This document shows, piece after piece, positions 36,704-44,145 of a stretch of DNA of 64,000 nt. The notes under the pieces were generated by a model that did not search any database, was not told the DNA's origin, and saw only the letters and a list, made by a program, of their open reading frames with translations. A program made the translations under genes and the position numbers. The DNA comes from UBA4408 sp002389785 (lineage in GTDB: Bacteria > Bacteroidota > Bacteroidia > UBA4408). Position 1 is the stretch's first letter. Every line of letters begins with the position of its first letter. The stretch spans positions 1 to 64,000 of the forward strand of contig DAORJK010000001.1 in assembly GCA_035438985.1 (NCBI GenBank), read 5' to 3'.

Positions 36704-37456
36704 ATGCTAAAAATAAAATTGAGTTCCATCAGTACTCGTGCTCCAAAAAAGCTGAGCAAAGACAACCTTAAAAAGGAAACCATAAAATTAAAGCTCAAAT
36801 TGGAAGTTTTGCAAAATTTGCTTTACGCCGAAGGCAAACATGCTTTGTTGGTGATTTTACAAGGAATGGATGCTTCCGGAAAAGATGGAGCAATAAAGAA
36901 TGTGTTTGAACCTGTAAATCCAATCGGCTGCAAAGTATTTGCTTTCAAAAAACCAAGTGAACTTGAATTGAAACATGATTTCTTGTGGCGCATTCATCAA
37001 GAAGTACCTGAAAAAGGGATGATGGGTATTTTTAATCGATCTCACTACGAAGATGTATTAATACAACGCGTACATAAATGGGTTGATGAAAACACGGTTC
37101 GTCAACGTTTTGAGCACATAAATAATTTCGAAAAAATGCTGGTTGAGAATGGAACAATTGTATTGAAATTTTATTTACATGTATCAAAAGAGGAGCAATT
37201 ACAACGATTAAATGAACGATTAAATGATGCAAGCAAAATGTGGAAACACAATGAAAATGACATCTTGGAGCGAAAATACTGGAGCCAATACATGAAATGC
37301 TATGAAGATGTTTTTGCGAATTGCTCCGATGGTGCTGCATGGAACATTATACCGAGCGACCAAAATTGGTATAAAGAATACCTCATTACCAAAAAAGTTG
37401 TTGAATCCTTAGAAGCATTAAAAATGAAATTTCCGGGCTTGAAAAAAGACAAGTAA
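36704..37456 (+). CDS. Polyphosphate kinase 2 family protein
   Basis: PPK2-type nucleotide phosphotransferase that moves phosphate between polyphosphate and nucleotides. 250 residues, one domain. Walker A is QGMDASGKDG (53-62), the Walker B-like loop is IFNRSHYEDV (109-118), and a lid follows with LQRLNERLNDASKMWK. The one-domain size and the FNRSHYED form resemble class III PPK2 enzymes, which phosphorylate AMP and ADP; the class is inferred. mobA starts 4 bp after its stop. Confidence 0.93.
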   Translation: MLKIKLSSISTRAPKKLSKDNLKKETIKLKLKLEVLQNLLYAEGKHALLVILQGMDASGKDGAIKNVFEPVNPIGCKVFAFKKPSELELKHDFLWRIHQEVPEKGMMGIFNRSHYEDVLIQRVHKWVDENTVRQRFEHINNFEKMLVENGTIVLKFYLHVSKEEQLQRLNERLNDASKMWKHNENDILERKYWSQYMKCYEDVFANCSDGAAWNIIPSDQNWYKEYLITKKVVESLEALKMKFPGLKKDK

Positions 37457-37460
37457 TAAC

Positions 37461-38063
37461 ATGCATCCTCTAATTGGTATTATTGCTTTAGGCGGTAAAA
37501 GTGAGCGAATGGGTACTGATAAAAGCATGTTGCAGTATCACGGAAAGGCCCAATGGCTGTATGTTTTTGACTTGCTGTCGAACCTTTGTGATGTTGTTGT
37601 AGTTTCTTGTAATCGTTCTCAAGAATCCAATTTCCCATCAGGAATTTCTGTTTTAATTGATGCTCCTGAGTTTGAAAATAACGGACCAATTGCAGCATTA
37701 CTCACTGCAACTAAAAAATTTCCCAATGCTTCCTTTCTATTGATAGGTTGCGATTATCCCTTCTTAAAACTTGATGATTTGAAATTGTTAGTACAAAGCC
37801 GCAATGAATCAGTAAATGGCCTAGCCTTTTATAATGAAGCAGTGGAAGTATATGAGCCTTTGCTTGCTATTTATGAGCAACCGGTATTAAATAAGCTGCA
37901 AGCTAATTTTGCTGCCGGAAAGCTTTCCTTACAGCATTTTCTTATAGAAATAAATGCGTTAAAAATAATTCCTAATAACAAAACTTCTATACGCAGTATT
38001 GATACGAAAAATGAATTATTAAACGCAAAAGAAAAACTTAGGAAGTTGTACTCGAAAAATTAA
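37461..38063 (+). CDS. mobA: Molybdenum cofactor guanylyltransferase-like protein
   Basis: NTP-transferase fold, 200 residues. The nucleotide loop is IIALGGKSERMGTDKS (7-22), with the NGPIAALLTA and FLLIGCDYPFL (metal Asp) segments characteristic of MobA, which attaches GMP to molybdopterin. No other moa/mob genes are in the window, so the cofactor role rests on sequence only. It is coupled to the PPK2 gene and overlaps the convergent peptidase gene by 4 bp. Confidence 0.82.
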   Translation: MHPLIGIIALGGKSERMGTDKSMLQYHGKAQWLYVFDLLSNLCDVVVVSCNRSQESNFPSGISVLIDAPEFENNGPIAALLTATKKFPNASFLLIGCDYPFLKLDDLKLLVQSRNESVNGLAFYNEAVEVYEPLLAIYEQPVLNKLQANFAAGKLSLQHFLIEINALKIIPNNKTSIRSIDTKNELLNAKEKLRKLYSKN

Positions 38064-39019
38064 ACCAAACGAAGTCGCTTACCTGGACGAAGCACTGTTG
38101 TGGTTCGAATTCCATTAAGTCTACACAATTTTTTAAGTGAAATATTTTTACGTTGTGCTATTTTGCCGAGTGTATCTCCTTTTTTAACAACGTAGTACTT
38201 TCCATGCTTTCCGGATTTAGCATAGGATTTTGATTTTGAACGAAAATCAACGATATAGGAAAAATTACTTTTGTCAATTGCAATACTATCTCGCACTAAT
38301 TTGCCTTCGCTAAACGAAATAATGGAATTTGGATTAATGGGCATTCCTTTGTAACGTACTTCGTAATGCAAATGACTTCCTGAAGAATGACCTGTATTAC
38401 CGCCTAAGCCAAGTATTTCACCCGATTCAACATGTTGCCCTATTTTTACGTGAATGGCAGAAAGATGCGCATAGATGGTCTCTAAACCATTTTTGTGACG
38501 CACCATTACAACATTTCCAAAGGTTGAGCTTCGACGTGCTATTCGCACAGTACCTTCAAATGAACAGCGCACTGCTTCACCGGTTTCGAGCTTAATATCA
38601 ACTCCATAATGATAACGTACTCGGCTTCTAGGTCCAAAATCAGAGGTAATATTTCCGCAATAAGGATGATTATAGTCGCACTGATACTTGTCTTGTAAAA
38701 TAATTAAGGTAGTGTCAGGTTTTTGAGTTAAATCCATTTTGTACGGATTCACACTAATAGTGTCCCAAATACCGTAATAATCGAAGTTCGGATCGTAAGC
38801 AGCCGATTCTTCGTCAAAATCGTTATCACTGTTATCAATGTCATCAAAGCTTTCAATGTCATTGTTTTTTAAAAAATCAGGCGAAATGAGGAACGGAACA
38901 GTATCTTTCCCAACTTCCTCAGAACTAACTGAAGATAGCTCTCCCTTGCTGTTTCCGGCTAGAGCTGGAAGTACCTGTAGTACCAGCAAACAAAAAAATA
39001 TGAAATTTAGCTTCTTCAA
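38060..39019 (-). CDS. Secreted M23 peptidase with C-terminal LysM domain
   Basis: 319 residues. Signal peptide at 1-21 (cleavage near ALAG). An acidic linker (about 45-100) precedes the M23 metallopeptidase domain (about 120-232), with zinc ligands H137 and D141 (RYHYGVD), H185 (YAHL) and H218 in HLHYEVR. A LysM peptidoglycan-binding domain fills 275-318 (YYVVKKGDTLGKIAQRKNIS). With all active residues present it is likely a true endopeptidase acting on cell-wall cross-links, rather than an inactive EnvC/NlpD-type activator. Confidence 0.92.
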   Translation of the reverse strand: MKKLNFIFFCLLVLQVLPALAGNSKGELSSVSSEEVGKDTVPFLISPDFLKNNDIESFDDIDNSDNDFDEESAAYDPNFDYYGIWDTISVNPYKMDLTQKPDTTLIILQDKYQCDYNHPYCGNITSDFGPRSRVRYHYGVDIKLETGEAVRCSFEGTVRIARRSSTFGNVVMVRHKNGLETIYAHLSAIHVKIGQHVESGEILGLGGNTGHSSGSHLHYEVRYKGMPINPNSIISFSEGKLVRDSIAIDKSNFSYIVDFRSKSKSYAKSGKHGKYYVVKKGDTLGKIAQRKNISLKKLCRLNGIRTTTVLRPGKRLRLV

Positions 39020-39249
39020 TTTTTATTCAAAATTCGATGAATGGTCGTTTTTTATCTGTGGCTAAAATATTAATTAAAGTGTGAACACAAAAAAAATATT
39101 CGCTTAAATCGAAAAAACTTATCGTTAAGAAAAGTTAACAAGTGTGATTTGTTGATTCGGCAAGGGTTAGCTAAAAAAGTCTATTTTTGAAAAAAATTCT
39201 GAACGGGAATTAATTTAGACTAAAAATAAACCAATAGTTAAATAAGTAT

Positions 39250-39687
39250 ATGACAACAGCCGAAATTAAAACAAACAAGGGTACATTAAAAGTTGAGTTT
39301 TATGATAAAGATGCGCCCAACACAGTGAAAAACTTTACAGACTTAGCAAAAAAAGGATTTTACGATGGATTGACATTTCATCGCGTGATACCTGATTTTG
39401 TAGTGCAAGGCGGTTGTCCAAAAGGTACCGGCACAGGAGGACCAGGATACAAAATTAAATGTGAATTGGATGGAGGCAATCAATACCACGATCGAGGTGT
39501 ACTTTCAATGGCTCATGCAGGAAGGGATACCGGCGGTTCACAGTTTTTTATTGTATTGAGTCGCAACAATACCGCACACCTTGATAGAAATCACACTTGT
39601 TTTGGAAAAGTGGTTGATGGACTGGATATACTTGACGATATTCGCATGGGCGATGTAATGGAAAAAATTACGATCAACGAAAATTAA
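39250..39687 (+). CDS. ppiB: Cyclophilin-type peptidyl-prolyl isomerase
   Basis: Speeds cis-trans proline isomerisation. 145 residues without a signal peptide, hence cytoplasmic. The active site includes FHRVIPDFVVQGGCPKGTGTGG (about 50-71) and GSQFFIVL with the conserved Q and F; HLDRNHTCFGKV closes the fold. It is a PpiB-like short form. A TATTTTTG at 39182-39189 fits a -7 element. The next gene starts 2 bp after the stop. Confidence 0.93.
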   Translation: MTTAEIKTNKGTLKVEFYDKDAPNTVKNFTDLAKKGFYDGLTFHRVIPDFVVQGGCPKGTGTGGPGYKIKCELDGGNQYHDRGVLSMAHAGRDTGGSQFFIVLSRNNTAHLDRNHTCFGKVVDGLDILDDIRMGDVMEKITINEN

Positions 39688-39689
39688 CC

Positions 39690-40163
39690 ATGAAAAAAAG
39701 TACACTTGTTTGTCTTTTATTTTTATCTGTAATGGCAGTTAATGCTGCCATTACAGATAAAAAATTAAAATGCGCAGCAGCCAGTTCTCAACAATTTATG
39801 GGAGGTGCAGCTGGTAGTCCTTCCGGCGTTCGTTACGTTTTTAAAGTGGTGGCAATTGCCGGCAGTGAAAATTTGATAATTGATCAATCATGGATCAAGA
39901 ATGAATACCACGATGTAACAGTTTACAACAAAAAAAATGGTGGTGCTGCATTTTCAAAAAACGACACCTTAGTGATTACAGTCAATACTTACACTACGGG
40001 CACTTTCCAATTAAACAATCAACAAGTTACTGAAAATGCAACTCAACTTGCTATACCTTGCGAATACAAAGGTGAAGCTTTATTAGGTTATACAATCGGG
40101 GGAAAACGAAAATACCTTATCGTAAAAAAAATAGTTGAATTGCCGCGTGAAAACCGCCAATAA
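39690..40163 (+). CDS. Small secreted protein of unknown function
   Basis: 157 residues. Signal peptide at about 1-19 (MKKSTLVCLLFLSVMAVNA). The mature part has two cysteines (C28 and one in IPCEYKG) that could form a disulfide, and alternating beta strands (GVRYVFKVVAIAG, DTLVITVNTYTTG), with the end GKRKYLIVKKIVELP. I do not recognise the family. It is coupled to ppiB. Codons 11-25 contain a perfect 19-bp inverted repeat (see the repeat entry), which is unusual in coding DNA. Confidence 0.78.
   Translation: MKKSTLVCLLFLSVMAVNAAITDKKLKCAAASSQQFMGGAAGSPSGVRYVFKVVAIAGSENLIIDQSWIKNEYHDVTVYNKKNGGAAFSKNDTLVITVNTYTTGTFQLNNQQVTENATQLAIPCEYKGEALLGYTIGGKRKYLIVKKIVELPRENRQ
39720..39763. repeat. Perfect 19-bp inverted repeat inside a coding region
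   Basis: Arm 39720-39738 and arm 39745-39763 are exact reverse complements over all 19 positions, with the 6-nt loop TTAATG between. The core of each arm is ATCTGTAATGGCAG / CTGCCATTACAGAT. In RNA this is a strong hairpin starting 30 nt after the ATG. No T-run follows on either strand beyond the arm ends, so it is not a standard terminator. Confidence 0.9.
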
Positions 40164-40168
40164 TTTTA

Positions 40169-40693
40169 CTAATACACGCGCATTATTTTTACAAAACTTT
40201 TTTGATAGTAAGGCATATCTAGTGTGTCTTCAATAACACCGGCCTTCAAGGTTGAATGGATAAAAGTAACTTGACCGTCGTTACTTATTTTAGTTATGAG
40301 TCCAACATGATTTATCCCTTTTGCCTTCCCTGACGTTTCGAAAAATAGTAAATCTCCTACTGCAGCTTCAGACTTACTAACTTCTTCACCAACGCTCGAT
40401 TGCTCGCGGGAAGTGCGGGGCAAATCAACTGCAATTTTTTTAAATGAGGTATAAACCAGTCCCGAACAATCCATACCGTGCGAATCGGTTCCACCCATTT
40501 TATATGCAGTGTTTTTGTACTTGAGCGCCTCCTTTAGAAGAACCTTCGTTTTTGTATCGCGTTCGGATAATGCATTAACCTCGGTTGATTTTGTTATTCT
40601 TTTCGTATTTCCGCAGGAAGTTAACAACAGCATGCAATAAGCAATCAACAATCCACTGCAAATGCAATTAAGTACTGTCCTTCCTTTGATCAT
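40169..40693 (-). CDS. NlpC/P60 family lipoprotein
   Basis: 174 residues. Lipoprotein signal with a lipobox ending LLTSC (C27). The NlpC/P60 cysteine-peptidase domain has the catalytic C76 in HGMDCSGLVY, H129 in NHVGLI and a third polar residue at H146 (FIHST). It is expected to cleave peptidoglycan stem peptides from the envelope. The gene lies 2 bp downstream of a 38-codon membrane ORF on the same strand and is convergent with the 39690 gene. Confidence 0.93.
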   Translation of the reverse strand: MIKGRTVLNCICSGLLIAYCMLLLTSCGNTKRITKSTEVNALSERDTKTKVLLKEALKYKNTAYKMGGTDSHGMDCSGLVYTSFKKIAVDLPRTSREQSSVGEEVSKSEAAVGDLLFFETSGKAKGINHVGLITKISNDGQVTFIHSTLKAGVIEDTLDMPYYQKSFVKIMRVY

Positions 40694-40695
40694 TA

Positions 40696-40812
40696 TTAAA
40701 TAATAAGTAACATACAGATTATTACCCCTAATATAATTACCAGGTACATAACAAAATCAACTAAAAAATACTTCTTATTTTTTTCGTAAAAGTTCTTTAA
40801 AAAAGAAATCAT
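40696..40812 (-). CDS. Small single-helix membrane protein (38 residues)
   Basis: An ATG at 40812-40810 opens a 38-codon frame ending TAA at 40698-40696. It begins MISFLKNFYEKNKKYF, a basic/aromatic amphipathic head, then a hydrophobic stretch (about 17-38: LVDFVMYLVIILGVIICMLL) to the end. It ends 2 bp before the NlpC/P60 start. Composition and spacing fit a real small membrane protein, but no homolog could be checked. Confidence 0.5.
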   Translation of the reverse strand: MISFLKNFYEKNKKYFLVDFVMYLVIILGVIICMLLII

Positions 40813-40913
40813 TGTGCAGCTTTTTACAAAGATACCGGCTTATTGAAAAGCTTGTATAACAAGTTTCAGAAGTAATCAACACAACACAGTTAAATTACTA
40901 GTTTTGTAACCGT

Positions 40914-41816
40914 ATGGATACAAAAACACCTTATTTCGCTGCAGCACTTGGATCCTTTATTATTTGGGGGTTCATTAGCTTTTGTTTACATCCGCTTCAT
41001 TTATATAATTCGGCCGATATTTTATTTTTCCGTATATTTTTTTCAGCCGGAATTATTTCTGTGGTGACTTTTATTTTGCGTTCAAAAAACTTTAAAGAGC
41101 AAGCCGGAATATTTAAAAACCTCAGCTCTCAACAAAAAAAACAAACGGTTTTACTAACTGTGTTAGGAGGAATACTGCTTACTGCTAATTGGTTTTTTTA
41201 CATTTATGTGATGAATCAAATAAGTATAAAAGCGGCTTCATTTGCGTATTTAATTTGTCCAATTATTACAGCAATTTTGGCTTCCCTTATTTTAAAAGAA
41301 AAATTAAAATTAATTCAATGGATAGCTGTTGCACTAAGTATGATAAGTTGTGTAATGTTGGGAACAACCTCTTTTATTGAACTGCTTTTTAGTCTTATTG
41401 TTGCTTTATCGTATGCCTTTTACCTGATTTCGCAAAAGCGCAATAGCCATATCGAAAAGTTTGTAATACTTACCTTTCAAATGATTTCCTCTGCAGTTTT
41501 ATTACTTCCCTTTTTTCCGGTATTCTCCACACAAATTCCCGGCGAAATTTCGTTTTATTTATTGATCGTTATTTTGGCGGTTGTATTTACCATTATTCCG
41601 TTATTACTAAACTTAATAGCCTTAAAACGTATCGACAGCGCCACAATGGGTATACTTTTGTACATCAATCCCTTGTTAAATTTCAGTATCGCCTTTTTTT
41701 ATTTTCATGAAAAGGCAAACTCAGCACAGTTTCTGGCTTATAGTATTTTGTTGCTATCTATTGTTCTATTTAATTGGAATACTTTTAGTAAAAATAGTCA
41801 GACCCAGAAAGTCTAA
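40914..41816 (+). CDS. rarD: RarD-type EamA family transporter
   Basis: 300 residues, about ten transmembrane helices forming two EamA halves. It begins with SFIIWGFISFCLHPLH, followed by SADILFFRIFFSAGI and TANWFFYIYVMNQISIKAASFAYLICP, the RarD signature. The substrate is unknown; in E. coli the family is linked to chloramphenicol sensitivity. TAGTTTTG at 40899-40906 is a -7-like element only 7 bp before the ATG, which suggests a very short leader. It ends 3 bp before the convergent AIM24 gene. Confidence 0.9.
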   Translation: MDTKTPYFAAALGSFIIWGFISFCLHPLHLYNSADILFFRIFFSAGIISVVTFILRSKNFKEQAGIFKNLSSQQKKQTVLLTVLGGILLTANWFFYIYVMNQISIKAASFAYLICPIITAILASLILKEKLKLIQWIAVALSMISCVMLGTTSFIELLFSLIVALSYAFYLISQKRNSHIEKFVILTFQMISSAVLLLPFFPVFSTQIPGEISFYLLIVILAVVFTIIPLLLNLIALKRIDSATMGILLYINPLLNFSIAFFYFHEKANSAQFLAYSILLLSIVLFNWNTFSKNSQTQKV

Positions 41817-41819
41817 ATA

Positions 41820-42617
41820 TTACATACCATCACCATCCAATAAATTTCCTAGTCCGCCCAAAATGCTTCCTTCTTCTTTACGACCACCGGCTCTGCCATA
41901 CGATATAATACGGCTGGCCAACCGGCTAATTGGTAACGATTGAATCCAAACCTTTCCCGGGCCTCTAAGTGTAGCAAAAAACAAGCCTTCACCTCCAAAA
42001 ATGGTATTTTTAATACCTCCCACAAATTGAATATCGTAATCAACTCCACTGGTAAACGCAACGATACATCCGGTATCAATTTTTATTAATTCGCCCGGTA
42101 ATAAATTACGTTCAATTATATTTCCACCAGCGTGCACAAAAGCCATTCCGTCGCCTTCCAATTTTTGCATTATAAATCCTTCTCCTCCAAAAATACCGGT
42201 ACCAAGTTTCTTTTGAAATTCAATACCAACGCTAACTCCTTTAGCGGCGCATAAAAAGGCATCTTTCTGACAAATCACTTTACCTTGCAGTTGAAACAAA
42301 TCCATGGCAATAATTTTACCGCAATATGGGGCGGCAAACATGGCTCTTTTTTTCCCGGTTCCGGTATTTGTAAAGGCGGTCATAAATAAACTTTCACCTG
42401 TAAGCAAACGCTTTCCTGCTGAAAATAATTTATTCATAAAACCCCCTCCTGCACTTTGAGAACCGTCACCAAAAATGGTTTCCATTTGAATTTCATTGTC
42501 CATCATCATAAAGCTACCCGACTCGGCAACGACTGTTTCTTGAGGGTCTAACTCAATTTCTACGGACTGCATTTCTTCACCTAAAATTTTATAATCTATT
42601 TCATGATTCGTCTTCAT
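41820..42617 (-). CDS. AIM24 / TIGR00266 family protein
   Basis: 265 residues from the ATG at 42617 (MKTNHEIDYKILGEEMQSVE). A longer frame would start inside the promoter-like element. The beta-helical AIM24 fold shows repeating glycine turns, such as DPQETVVAESGSFMMM, FGDGSQSAGGGFM, GGEGFIMQKLEGDG and FGGEGLFFATLRGPG. The family is widespread and of unknown biochemical role. A CAAATTTA at 42639-42646 gives a -7 element on the minus strand. Confidence 0.9.
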   Translation of the reverse strand: MKTNHEIDYKILGEEMQSVEIELDPQETVVAESGSFMMMDNEIQMETIFGDGSQSAGGGFMNKLFSAGKRLLTGESLFMTAFTNTGTGKKRAMFAAPYCGKIIAMDLFQLQGKVICQKDAFLCAAKGVSVGIEFQKKLGTGIFGGEGFIMQKLEGDGMAFVHAGGNIIERNLLPGELIKIDTGCIVAFTSGVDYDIQFVGGIKNTIFGGEGLFFATLRGPGKVWIQSLPISRLASRIISYGRAGGRKEEGSILGGLGNLLDGDGM

Positions 42618-42638
42618 AGTTTTATTTTTTATGCCTTG

Positions 42639-42646
42639 CAAATTTA
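42639..42646 (-). promoter_or_regulatory. -7 element of the AIM24 gene
   Basis: On the minus strand it reads TAAATTTG (TAnnTTTG). It lies 22 bp before the chosen ATG, and the alternative upstream start at 42641 falls within it. Confidence 0.45.
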
Positions 42647-42825
42647 GAAAAGGTTTATAAAATCCGTTGTGTTAATTCTGCTAAAAAAGTAATGTAGCAA
42701 CATTCATGTGAAGTAATTCTAGGAGGGTATACTGCAGCTACAAATACAGCATAGGGTACAGTTAAGTTGCATTTGTTATTTTCTAAAAAATTTTAATTTT
42801 GAAAATCGAACCCAACCCCTTTAAA

Positions 42826-43374
42826 ATGAAAACACTTAAAAAAATTGGAATTGCACTGCTTGTTCTAGTACTACTGTTAATTGCCGGCTCCTTCTTTTTA
42901 TCTTCAAAATCACATGTTGAACGATCCATTGTGATTAAGGCTTCAGATTCGTTGGTATTTGATAAGATAAACAACCTTAAAAATTTTATTACCTGGATGC
43001 CCTGGGCTAAAAAAGACCCTGCCATACAAATGGACTTTTTTGGTGCCGAAAAAGGACTCGGACAGGGATATACTTGGCGCAGCGATAAAAGCGAGGTAGG
43101 AAATGGTAAAATGACCATCGTTCAAAGTACTCCCAACACTATGGTTGTTATGGAAATGGAGTTTGAAGGTATGGGAAAATCTGGGGCAACTTTTACCTTG
43201 AATAAAGAGGCAGAAGGAACAAAAATTACTTGGGCATTAGACTCTAACGGAGAAGGAATGCCGGCAATGCTTACGGTGCCTCACAAATACATGAGTCTTT
43301 TTATGGATAAAATGGTGGGACCCGATTTTGAACTTGGCCTCAACAATTTAAAGGCAGCTTGCGAAGCAAATTAA
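42826..43374 (+). CDS. SRPBCC family protein with N-terminal membrane anchor
   Basis: 182 residues from the ATG at 42826 (MKTLKKIGIALLVLV). A single transmembrane segment (about 5-25) precedes a START/polyketide-cyclase-like domain (about 30-180) with HVERSIVIKASDSLVFDKIN, FITWMPWAKKDPAIQMDF and the closing helix MVGPDFELGLNNLKAACE. Such proteins bind hydrophobic ligands in general; the ligand is unknown. It overlaps the convergent acyltransferase by 4 bp. Confidence 0.88.
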   Translation: MKTLKKIGIALLVLVLLLIAGSFFLSSKSHVERSIVIKASDSLVFDKINNLKNFITWMPWAKKDPAIQMDFFGAEKGLGQGYTWRSDKSEVGNGKMTIVQSTPNTMVVMEMEFEGMGKSGATFTLNKEAEGTKITWALDSNGEGMPAMLTVPHKYMSLFMDKMVGPDFELGLNNLKAACEAN

Positions 43375-44135
43375 ACTTCGGTAAGTTGCGCTCTGGCAGC
43401 CGGATAGAAACTATCGCTTTGTTCAATCGACTCCATAATTTGAGCCAATATAGTATCGGAATCGGCTGAGTAATCAATTTGTAAAGGAGCTTTAAATTTT
43501 ATTGAAAATTGTACGCCTCGCTTTTTTAAACGCAATCCCTTTTTGTCGAAGGCACGTCTAAACCCATTAATAACAACCGGAATAACAATCGGTTGATAGT
43601 GCTTAATAATGTGAACTGTTCCTCTACGTCCGGGCGCATAGGGCGTTGTCGTACCTTGCGGAAAAGTAATCACTCTCCCCTGCTGCAAGGCCTTTTCGAT
43701 GTTTGAAAATTCATTTACGTCTACTTTGCGCTTAATGTCTTTTCCTGCTTCTCGCCAAGTTCGCTTAACTTGCACCGAACCCACGTATCCAAATATTTTT
43801 GGCAAAATACCTGCTTTCATTGTTTCCTGTGCTGCAATAAAACTGGTATTAGTTACCGGATTTAATAAATAAATTGGATTGGAGATACTATTCCTGAATT
43901 TCCATTTTACACTACAAAAAATATGTAGATAGGCGATTACATCTGCAAAATAGGTTTGGTGATTGCTTACAAAGAGAATATTGCGATCGGGCAATTTTTC
44001 AAAATGTTCGGTTCCTTCAATTTTAGTTGAATTTAACCAGCTAAAACTAGGATAGGTTAACATGCCAATTAGAGAAATCAAAATGCGCTTGATCAACACA
44101 ATATTCCCGAAAACATCCCTTTTTACAACTTGCAT
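43371..44135 (-). CDS. PlsC-like acyltransferase
   Basis: 254 residues, an LPLAT-family protein likely making phosphatidic acid from lysophosphatidic acid at the inner membrane. The catalytic histidine is H59 in FVSNHQTYFADV. The spacing to D65 is H-x5-D instead of the usual H-x4-D. The block III motif reads FPQGTTTPY (158-166), with Q replacing the usual E of FPEG. These changes may mark a Bacteroidetes subgroup, since the surrounding motifs are intact. The TPR/phosphatase gene lies 10 bp upstream on the same strand. Confidence 0.85.
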   Translation of the reverse strand: MQVVKRDVFGNIVLIKRILISLIGMLTYPSFSWLNSTKIEGTEHFEKLPDRNILFVSNHQTYFADVIAYLHIFCSVKWKFRNSISNPIYLLNPVTNTSFIAAQETMKAGILPKIFGYVGSVQVKRTWREAGKDIKRKVDVNEFSNIEKALQQGRVITFPQGTTTPYAPGRRGTVHIIKHYQPIVIPVVINGFRRAFDKKGLRLKKRGVQFSIKFKAPLQIDYSADSDTILAQIMESIEQSDSFYPAARAQLTEV

Positions 44136-44145
44136 AATACTGCGC

